DNA of 6,716 nt from positions 1 through 6,716 of the forward strand of contig JBFJVZ010000409.1 of the NCBI GenBank assembly GCA_041623895.1. Direction: 5' to 3'. Position numbers and translations under genes: made by a program. The DNA comes from JBFJVZ01 sp041623895 (lineage in GTDB: Bacteria > Planctomycetota > Planctomycetia > Pirellulales > Pirellulaceae). The first letter of the stretch is position 1. Every line of letters begins with the position of its first letter. This document shows positions 1 through 4,731 of this stretch, in pieces. A model generated the notes under the pieces. It saw only the letters and a program-made list of their open reading frames with translations, was not told the origin of the DNA and made no database searches.

Positions 1-343
1 GACACGTAAGCGAATTCTAAGCGTGCAAATCTGTGCCGCGGGCCGGCAGGCACCGGGCAGCGGCGTGAGGTGCCCGGCCGCCAACACGGGTCACGTCTCA
101 CTGATGGACCGCTCAGTCGTACTCCGCGGCTTTGGGTTAAGCGCGCACTTTGCACATGACTTCAAACAACATTTACGCCGTTCCGACAACACATTGCGAC
201 CTCGGTCCGGCCTACGTGAATCATCTGGGCCAGGCTATACGCTGCCACCACTCCGTGGTTCTTCCTGTGTTCGTTGATCCCCAGCGGCTCGCAAGCCGGA
301 CGCGCTCTAAGGCACGGCGGCTGATAAGAGTGGCGACGTTCCG
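1..343. other. Left-edge region without a convincing gene
   Basis: No reading frame here resembles a known protein. The plus-strand open frames are arginine/proline-rich, lack ribosome binding sites, and one runs into the App1 coding sequence on the opposite strand. The stretch lies downstream of the minus-strand App1 gene, so it probably holds that gene's 3' end and the flank of a neighbour outside the window. Two structures can be seen: a strong GC-rich hairpin at 41-79 (listed separately), and a small hairpin at 285-298 with arms CGGCT/AGCCG and a 4-base loop, about 45 bases past the App1 stop. The latter has no T-run, so it is not a classical terminator. Confidence 0.55.
41..79. repeat. 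GC-rich imperfect inverted repeat
   Basis: Arms 49-54 (GGCACC) and 69-74 (GGTGCC) pair perfectly. They extend, after a 3-base bulge, to 41-45 (GGCCG) with 75-79 (CGGCC). A competing 7-bp stem, CCGGGCA at 53-59 with TGCCCGG at 71-77, uses some of the same bases. The hairpin should be stable in RNA or single-stranded DNA. No T-run follows on either strand, so a factor-independent terminator is not supported. The function is unknown. Confidence 0.4.
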
Positions 344-1468
344 CTATGGCAGTTCCAGCGTTTTCGGGTCATCAAACAAGATCCACTTCTCCGGTTCGAT
401 GCCGGCAAAGACTTTGCTGAACCGCGCATCCGAACTCTTGGCAGCCGTCACGTTGCGAATACAAATCCGCTCGATTTGCTTTGGAAACTGTTTCAGCATC
501 TGAGCGTAAACCTCAGGATCTTGCTCGCCGGAGTCGCCAATCAGGATGAACCGACGCCCCGGGTACGCGTTGATGATCGGCACGATCTGAGCCGGTTTGG
601 TTTCGGCACCTTTTTTGAACAAATTCAACAGCGTCGAATCGCGGAAGCGGAAATGTTTCAAAGACATGCTGCGGGCGGGAAATTTGTTTGCATCCAAAAA
701 CTCGTCGATCGGTTCATACAAATGCCACGGGCTGGAGGAAACAAAGTGGATCGCGACTCATTGGTTTGCCCAGGATGAGTAAAGCTGCGACATCCCCGGG
801 ATTTCCTGATAATCAAGAAACAGCGAGCGTTCAAACATCTTGGTGCGATTGGTCACATGAGTTAGCTTGACAGTGTCATCAAAGTCGCTGATGACCGACA
901 AACCCGTGGGTGGTATCAGATTGACGCTACCGGTGAACTTGCGGTCATCGTCTTTCCGTAAAACCGCCGAGTAGACGAGTCGACCATTGCTCGCAAGCTG
1001 TGACACGGATTCGGCATCGAGTTGGAATTCGCCGCTGGCGTGTCCGTTGGGCTGAGTCCTTGGCAGCGAAAGCGTCTGGCCGGCAATGGTGATGACGATC
1101 ATTTTTCCACGTTCGTTGTCGGCCATGATCAGGCGAACCCGACGATCGAAGTTGGCGGCTGTATCGTCCGAGGTTGTCAGCCCGTATTTCAGGCTCAGCG
1201 CTGCTGCGATCGTAGCCTTGCGGGCGGTCGCCGATTCAAGCTCGTGCACCCAAGCGTGAATCGGGACCAGCCATGTCTTTTGATCTTCAGAAAGCCTGGC
1301 GTCGGTTGTGAAAAACACGACTCGCTCGTCCGATTTCAAATCCGAGACAACATTTTCCTGACTCATGGCGGAGCCTGATACTTGCAGGGCATAGTAAGCG
1401 AACAAAATCAGGGTAAGAGCTTGCCAGCCGTTCATTTTTCGTCCCCAACGCGCCTCGCCAAAATTCAC
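344..1468 (-). pseudogene. App1/DUF2183 family HAD-type phosphatase, split by one in-frame UGA
   Basis: Without the stop the frame would encode 374 residues. The N-terminal part (about residues 40-100, VVFF...LVPIHAWVHE) is typical of bacterial App1-like proteins related to yeast phosphatidate phosphatase App1. The HAD core has DFDDT (motif I, DxDxT) at 195-199, VSSSPW (motif II region) at 243-248, a conserved Lys at 271 (SLKHF) and GDSGEQD (motif III/IV region) at 311-317. Codon 237 is TGA (760-758), between WANQ and VAIHF. The frame is identical on both sides, so this is a nonsense codon and not a frameshift. App1 relatives usually carry Gly about here, so GGA to TGA is the simplest origin. 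The upstream piece keeps motif I but lacks motifs II-IV, and should be inactive alone. The start shown is GTG at 1468, overlapping the upstream selW stop (GTGA). An ATG at 1435 with GGGGAC about 6 bases upstream is an alternative. Either start gives an Arg/Lys then hydrophobic N-terminus (WQALTLILFAYYALQV) like a signal peptide, so export is likely. It could be a pseudogene, a sequencing error or a readthrough gene. The family assignment is firm; the lipid substrate is only inferred from App1. Confidence 0.8.
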
Positions 1469-1698
1469 AATCGTTTGCCGATTTCCGTCACCAACTTGTC
1501 TTCGTCCGGGAAGTCACCGGTTTTCAGTTTGGAGTAGACGATCTGCCCATCGATGCTTAGCTCGAAGCAACCGCCGCTGGACGGCTCCAACTCCAGTCCT
1601 TGGATCTTCTGTTTGTACGCTGTCAGAACTTTGGACGCCAAACTGACGGCCTTTGGTTCGTAATTTCATGCAGCGCAATAACGAAGATGAATCTTCAT
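1465..1698 (-). CDS. selW: SelW/Rdx-family selenoprotein (CxxU redox motif), Sec at codon 11
   Basis: The 77-residue frame starts at ATG 1698 and ends at TGA 1467-1465. AGGAAG lies 7 bases upstream of the ATG, a good ribosome binding site. The protein begins MKIHLRYCAA, then UGA (1668-1666), then NYEPKA. This places Cys8-Ala-Ala-Sec11 exactly where SelW/SelT/SelH (Rdx) proteins have their CxxU or CxxC motif. The rest fits the family's thioredoxin-like fold: EPSSGGCFELSIDGQIVYSK (about 42-61) and GDFPDEDKLVTEI near the end match the conserved 'GxFEV..dG..v.SK...G.FP' region. Family members are usually about 75-100 residues. A hairpin 18 bases after the UGA fits a bacterial SECIS. Conservation of reading frame and family signature on both sides of the UGA argues against decay. 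Rdx proteins are thought to act in thiol redox reactions in the cytoplasm; the partner here is unknown. The stop overlaps the GTG of the App1 gene, suggesting coupled translation. If the host lacks Sec machinery, this would be a nonsense-mutated Cys homologue. Confidence 0.85.
1622..1647 (-). promoter_or_regulatory. Candidate bacterial SECIS hairpin in selW
   Basis: Read on the minus strand, the arms are GTCAG (1647-1643) plus TTTGG (1642-1638), a 3-base loop CGT (1637-1635), CCAAA (1634-1630), a 3-base bulge GTT (1629-1627) and CTGAC (1626-1622). This gives 10 base pairs, all Watson-Crick. The apical loop starts 28 bases after the UGA and has G as its second base. As I recall the published bacterial SECIS model, it expects a short apical loop with G in its first two positions and roughly 16-37 bases from the UGA; this hairpin satisfies those points. 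It would recruit SelB with Sec-tRNA. A competing 5-bp stem exists, CCAAA (1656-1652) with TTTGG (1642-1638), which also has a G at the start of its loop. Confidence 0.7.
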
Positions 1699-1860
1699 GC
1701 GTCTTCTTCCTGCGGTAACCAAGGAAACGGTAATTCTAGAGTTGAGGCGTGAGCGTCGAAGTCATGGATCGCCTCGTTTGGCATTTCTACCAACCGGAAG
1801 CGTCAATAAAATTTCGGACGTCAACCCGTGACCAGGAGGAACGTGTAGACGCCAAGATTA

Positions 1861-1881
1861 TACGGCATCAGCATTGCCGTA
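1861..1881. promoter_or_regulatory. Perfect 7-bp inverted repeat, candidate operator or leader hairpin
   Basis: The arms TACGGCA (1861-1867) and TGCCGTA (1875-1881) are exact reverse complements around a 7-base spacer, TCAGCAT. The dyad lies about 133 bases upstream of the antiporter ATG. Its size and spacing suit a dimeric transcription factor, and a LysR protein such as the linked NhaR-like regulator is a natural candidate. That link is inference only. An RNA hairpin is also possible. Confidence 0.4.
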
Positions 1882-1902
1882 AACGGACGCCACACATAGT
1901 TT

Positions 1903-1915
1903 AATCTGGCAGATT
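1903..1915. promoter_or_regulatory. Short dyad AATCT-GGC-AGATT
   Basis: This is a 5-bp perfect inverted repeat with a 3-base spacer, 21 bases downstream of the larger dyad at 1861-1881. The two centres are 38 bp apart, between three and four helical turns. It may be a second protein-binding half of the same control region. A dyad this short could also occur by chance. Confidence 0.25.
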
Positions 1916-1922
1916 GTCGACG

Positions 1923-1969
1923 CGCGATTGCGTGGGCCCTGCGGTGGCAGGCGCGGGCGATCAATCGCG
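1923..1969. repeat. Nested hairpins upstream of the antiporter gene
   Basis: The outer arms CGCGATTG (1923-1930) and CAATCGCG (1962-1969) are perfectly complementary. Inside them CCTGC (1938-1942) and GCAGG (1947-1951) form a second perfect stem with a GGTG loop. The element ends 44 bases before the chosen ATG. It would probably lie in the 5' untranslated RNA, where it could modulate translation or termination. It matches no riboswitch or thermosensor class that I recognise. Confidence 0.4.
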
Positions 1970-2013
1970 GACATTTGAAACCGGCCAATGTTACAGCGAC
2001 TGGCGGACAAAAG

Positions 2014-3201
2014 ATGGCACAGTTTGAGCTTTCCGAAGGGTGGATGCTGGTGCTGGTCGGTGCGCTGCTGTTGGCCGGCTATGCGGCTCATCTTTTGGGC
2101 GGTCGTTTACATGTTCCACGCGTGACTTTACTGATACTACTTGGTATTGGCTGCGGTCCGTACGGGTTGAACATCGTGCCGGCGACCTTGTCTGATTGGT
2201 TTCCCTACGTTGCCCATTTCGCGCTAGCGATGGCGGGCTTTCTTCTGGGCGAGAAGTTTGTCGGCAAGGAGTTGAGAGGCTCGGGGCCGGCTGTCATTAT
2301 CCTGCCTATGACCAAGGTGCTGGTTGCCGCATTAGCCGTGTTTCTGGCAACACTCGCCTGGGAGTGGTCGGTTGTGACAGCCCTGCTGTTGGCCGGGATC
2401 GCGCCATCTTCGGCACCTGCTGCCACGGTCGACGTGATTCGCGAAAGCCATGCGCACGGACCGCTCGCCAAAACAATTCTGAGAGTTGTCGCCATTGACG
2501 ACGCCCTGGGAATCATTCTGTTCAGCCTGATGTTTGCAGCAGCCGAGGGAATCGTCGGCAAGCGCGAGGCTATGAGCGAAGTTGCGGCCGGTGCCTGGGA
2601 GGTGATCGGTGCCGTTCTGCTGGGCGCACTCTTGGGCCTGCCGATGGCATGGCTGACCGGACGTTTGCGGAAAGGCGAACCGGCAATCTTGGAAGCCGCC
2701 GGATTCGTGTTCCTGTGCGCGGGTTTGGCAACGCTGTTGGACGTGTCGTATCTGCTGGCTTGCATGGTGTTAGGAACGGTGGTAGCCAATCGGGCCAAGC
2801 ATCACACGCGTCCCTTTCACGCCATCGAGGGAGCCACCGATCCGTTCCTGGCCGTCTTCTTTTTGTTGGCAGGTTTTCGGCTCGAACTGGACGCTTTGCA
2901 AAGCGTGGGATTGCTGGGCGCGGTCTATATCTTGGCACGATCCATCGGCCTGATTGTTGGTGGTCGGCTGGGATCAAAAATCGCGAAATCGCCGGCGGTC
3001 GTGCAAGAACACATCGGCTGGTGCCTGCTGCCTCAAGCGGGCGTCGCATTGGGACTGACCCTGATCGTTTCGGAAAAGCTGCCCGATATCGGCAATCGCT
3101 TGTTACCCATGATCATTGCCACCACGGTCGTGTTCGAAGTGGCGGGGCCAATGTTCACGCAATATCATCTGCGTCGTGCGGGCGAATTCCAATCCAAATA
3201 G
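2014..3201 (+). CDS. Cation:proton antiporter, CPA2/Kef-type membrane protein
   Basis: The 395-residue protein is almost entirely hydrophobic, with roughly 11-13 predicted membrane helices separated by short polar loops, typical of the Na+/H+ exchanger domain (PF00999). Helices start at about residues 11-30 and 37-55. The signature unwound helix carries PSSAPAATVDV (131-141). The ion-binding helix has VVAIDDALGIILF (158-170), and its adjacent Asp162-Asp163 pair is the mark of electrogenic CPA2-like antiporters. QEHIGWCLLPQAGVALGL (about 341-358) is the conserved late-helix region. The C-terminus ends shortly after the last helix, so there is no RCK/TrkA-N regulatory domain as in full KefB/KefC. 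The role would be exchange of Na+ or K+ for H+ across the inner membrane; the cation cannot be read from the sequence. I chose ATG 2014, with GGA 6 bases upstream, over an in-frame TTG at 1975 because the extension (KPANVTATGGQK) has no family character. The convergent NhaR-type gene suggests sodium- or pH-responsive control. It is not NhaA by sequence. Confidence 0.85.
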   Translation: MAQFELSEGWMLVLVGALLLAGYAAHLLGGRLHVPRVTLLILLGIGCGPYGLNIVPATLSDWFPYVAHFALAMAGFLLGEKFVGKELRGSGPAVIILPMTKVLVAALAVFLATLAWEWSVVTALLLAGIAPSSAPAATVDVIRESHAHGPLAKTILRVVAIDDALGIILFSLMFAAAEGIVGKREAMSEVAAGAWEVIGAVLLGALLGLPMAWLTGRLRKGEPAILEAAGFVFLCAGLATLLDVSYLLACMVLGTVVANRAKHHTRPFHAIEGATDPFLAVFFLLAGFRLELDALQSVGLLGAVYILARSIGLIVGGRLGSKIAKSPAVVQEHIGWCLLPQAGVALGLTLIVSEKLPDIGNRLLPMIIATTVVFEVAGPMFTQYHLRRAGEFQSK

Positions 3202-3239
3202 CGGCCTGGTTCCCGGCAAAGCAATCTTCTGCGGAGCTC

Positions 3240-3266
3240 ACCGTTTTGATCGTGTAACTCAACGGT
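3240..3266. terminator. Weak inverted repeat at the convergent gene ends
   Basis: The arms ACCGTT (3240-3245) and AACGGT (3261-3266) enclose a 15-base loop that contains the stop end of nhaR. The position, in a 57-bp convergent gap, suits a shared bidirectional terminator. The stem is only 6 bp and lacks a U-tract on either strand, so support is weak. Confidence 0.2.
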
Positions 3267-4167
3267 CTTGGAACAGGTCTGCCTTGGCTGCGTCCGAGAT
3301 CGCTACGACAGCTGGATGTTTCAACCTGCGTTCAACGGAAATCGCGTAGAAGCGTTCTGTGATTTCTTCAATCCGGCCGACTGGTCTCAGTGAATACTGA
3401 CGGGTTACTTCTTGCTCCATCGCCATCGGCACAACCACCAGCCCTTCACCTTCCTGGCCAAAAACTTTTAAGACTGCGCTGTCTTCAAATTCGTGGACGA
3501 CATCGGGACGAATGTCGTGATCGTCAAACCACTGCTCAAGCGAGCGTCGTAATGCCGTTGTCTGTGTCGGCAGCAACATTGGTGCACCCGTCAGTGAATC
3601 AGGAAAACCTCTGCTGTATTTTTTCGCCAGCTGAGCCGTTCCAAATACGGTCACGCAACACTCACCCAGCAGGTGGTTGAAAGCGCGAACATTGACTTGT
3701 GGCGTTAAAGGCGAATCGGCAAGCACGATATCAAGACGGTGCATTGCCAAATCGCTGAGCAAGTCATTCAGCTTGCCCTCGTGACAAACCAATTTCACTT
3801 TCTCTTCCAAGGCCAGCGCTGGTTTTAGCAAGCGGTAAACGATCAGCTTGGGCAGCACGTCCGGGACTCCCACCAGGAGGCGAATGCAGTCCTCACCGGG
3901 GCGGCCGCGAATCGCATCGACCAGTTCCCGACCGAGAGAAAAAATCTCGTCGGCGTATCGGTAGGCGATTTGTCCGCTTTCGGTCAGCACCAAGGATCGT
4001 CCCTTGCGGTCGAACAATTTCACGCCCATCGACTTCTCAAGTTTGCCAATTTGGGTACTCAAGGTCGGCTGCGACAGGTGCAGTTTCTCGGCCGCCGGGG
4101 TGATCCCGCCTTCCTTGGCCACTGTCCAAAAATAGAGCAAATGGTGGTAATTGAGCCATTCAATCAC
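3259..4167 (-). CDS. nhaR: NhaR-type LysR-family transcriptional regulator
   Basis: The 302-residue length is normal for LysR proteins. The N-terminal winged helix-turn-helix spans about residues 5-65, with YFWTVAKEGGITPAAEKLHL leading into the recognition helix SQPTLSTQIGKLE. The signature LNYHHLLYFW, the linker stretch YRYADEIFSL (about 70-79), the LxLLLG-type start of the effector domain (about 95), the GEC segment (about 167-169) and the C-terminal RFYAIS.ER..KHPAV closely follow E. coli NhaR as I remember it. E. coli NhaR activates nhaA in response to Na+. The effector domain occupies about residues 93-295. The start is GTG 4167, preceded by GAGG with a 5-base spacer. It is convergent to the antiporter gene and divergent from the HPF-like gene, so it may autoregulate through 4168-4296. 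Control of the antiporter is inferred from family and linkage, not shown. Confidence 0.85.
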   Translation of the reverse strand: MIEWLNYHHLLYFWTVAKEGGITPAAEKLHLSQPTLSTQIGKLEKSMGVKLFDRKGRSLVLTESGQIAYRYADEIFSLGRELVDAIRGRPGEDCIRLLVGVPDVLPKLIVYRLLKPALALEEKVKLVCHEGKLNDLLSDLAMHRLDIVLADSPLTPQVNVRAFNHLLGECCVTVFGTAQLAKKYSRGFPDSLTGAPMLLPTQTTALRRSLEQWFDDHDIRPDVVHEFEDSAVLKVFGQEGEGLVVVPMAMEQEVTRQYSLRPVGRIEEITERFYAISVERRLKHPAVVAISDAAKADLFQDR

Positions 4168-4296
4168 GCTTACCTCACTTTTGTTTTTTCAATGCTTTAT
4201 TGCAACGTTTTCTATTTGTCAAAGTATAGGCAACAGTCGTAGAGTATCCAGGGAGTTTTTTGTGGACTTTTCAATCGGCCAGGCGGGAGGTTTGCC
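4168..4296. promoter_or_regulatory. Divergent promoter region of nhaR and the HPF-like gene
   Basis: This AT-rich 129-bp spacer contrasts with the GC-rich genes around it. For nhaR (minus) a perfect -35, TTGACA (4222-4217), is followed 17 bases later by a poor -10, TAAAGC (4199-4194). For the plus strand, TTGCAA (4200-4205) with AGTATA/TATAGG about 17-19 bases on is a possible weak promoter. A small dyad, CAAT-GCTTT-ATTG (4190-4202), overlaps the nhaR -10 and would suit LysR autoregulation. This is inference from position only. Confidence 0.4.
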
Positions 4297-4650
4297 GTGA
4301 CGATTCGGGTGAGCGATACGACTGGACTGCTGGCAGGTGATTTGCGGCGTTTTGCCGAACGGCGATTGCGGTTCGCACTGTCTCGGTACGACACACGTAT
4401 TTCACAGATTGAACTGGTCGTCGGGGACGATCGCGGAGACGAGACGCACGACAGTTCGACCAAGACTTGTCTGCTAACGGTGCGTCTTCAGTCTGAACCT
4501 GACGTGGTGGTCAGTGATTGCGATGCGGATCTTGCGAAATGCATCTCGCGTGTGGCCCAGCGGGCAGCCCGTAGCGTCGCTCGTCGGGTCAGCTACCCCT
4601 GGCGCACCAGCGGTCAGCCCAAATTGCCGGATCGCGGATCCGGGCAGTGA
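4297..4650 (+). CDS. Short HPF/RaiA-like ribosome hibernation factor
   Basis: The 117-residue protein resembles the N-terminal ribosome-binding domain of the HPF/RaiA (sigma-54 modulation) family. It has an amphipathic helix at about 13-29 (LAGDLRRFAERRLRFALSRY), then strand IELVVGD, an acidic loop (DDRGDETHD, about 44-52), strand TCLLTVRLQS, then VVVSDCDADLAKCISRVAQRAARSVARRV (about 70-98), the conserved 'v.v.e...d...aid.a...l...' helix rich in Arg. A basic and disordered tail (WRTSGQPKLPDRGSGQ) follows. There is no C-terminal dimerisation domain, so this is the short form, expected to bind the 30S decoding area and silence or store ribosomes under stress. The start is GTG 4297 with a strong GGGAGG 6 bases upstream. 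It lies divergent from nhaR and in the same direction as ppc. Sequence match to E. coli HPF is loose, so the family call is good and the exact role less so. Confidence 0.7.
   Translation: MTIRVSDTTGLLAGDLRRFAERRLRFALSRYDTRISQIELVVGDDRGDETHDSSTKTCLLTVRLQSEPDVVVSDCDADLAKCISRVAQRAARSVARRVSYPWRTSGQPKLPDRGSGQ
4627..4643 (+). repeat. Hairpin at the 3' end of the HPF-like gene
   Basis: The arms CCGGATC (4627-4633) and GATCCGG (4637-4643) are perfect complements around a 3-base GCG loop, ending 5 bases before the stop codon's first base. The stem is short, GC-rich and likely to form in the mRNA, but no T-run follows. It may stabilise or attenuate the transcript between this gene and ppc. It could also be incidental to the coding sequence. 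Confidence 0.3.
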
Positions 4651-4667
4651 TTAGCATCGCGGCAAGG

Positions 4668-4701
4668 TTCAGTCGAGACCAAGATATTCAGTCGAGACCA
4701 A
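4668..4701. repeat. Tandem 15-bp direct repeat before ppc
   Basis: TTCAGTCGAGACCAA occurs exactly at 4668-4682 and again at 4687-4701, with a 4-base spacer (GATA) and a 19-bp period, close to two helical turns. It ends 30 bases before the ppc start. The spacing would place two proteins on the same face of the helix, so a pair of activator or repressor sites for ppc is possible. A recent local duplication is the alternative. Confidence 0.55.
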
Positions 4702-4731
4702 AAATCAGACGGGAAACAAACGGCATTAAAG

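Larger units (their letters stand above)
1699..2013. promoter_or_regulatory. Spacer between selW (minus) and the antiporter gene (plus)
   Basis: These 315 bases separate divergent genes, so they should hold promoters in both directions. For selW a weak sigma70-like pair is visible on the minus strand: TTCGAC (1760-1755), a 16-base spacer, and TAGAAT (1738-1733), a good -10. On the plus side three dyads crowd the 150 bases before the antiporter start (listed separately). A 29-codon minus-strand frame (1784-1695) ends at the selW start with an ATGA overlap; it is unproven. No RNA gene was recognised. Confidence 0.45.

Noticed and set aside
23..503. Plus-strand open frames of 84 and 117 residues at 23-277 and 150-503
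   Set aside because: They overlap each other, have Arg/Pro/Ser-rich low-information composition and no ribosome binding sites, and the second runs antisense into the App1 C-terminal coding region.
344..721. A separate small gene for the App1 C-terminal half starting at TTG 721
   Set aside because: The TTG is just a Leu codon inside the continuous frame (PWHLYEP). Family sequence VAIHFVSSSPWH lies upstream of it, back to the UGA, so the split is at the stop codon and not a gene boundary.
344..1468. Frameshift in the App1 gene
   Set aside because: Positions 1468 and 721 are in the same frame, and the sequence reads through with only the TGA between. No indel is needed.
758..1698. Genetic code reassignment of UGA (to Gly or Trp) explaining both in-frame UGAs
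   Set aside because: TGA ends the NhaR-like, HPF-like and selW frames at family-consistent C-termini, and ordinary Gly and Trp codons are used throughout.
2014..3201. Identification of the antiporter as NhaA because a NhaR-like gene is adjacent
   Set aside because: The Asp-Asp ion-binding helix (IDDALGI) and helix pattern match the CPA2/Kef exchanger domain rather than NhaA.
2205..3257. Long open frames at 2205-2798 (minus), 2570-3049 (minus) and 2649-3257 (plus)
   Set aside because: All are alternate-frame shadows of the antiporter gene, Arg/Ala/Pro-rich and without domain signatures; the antiporter frame has clear motifs and membrane helices.
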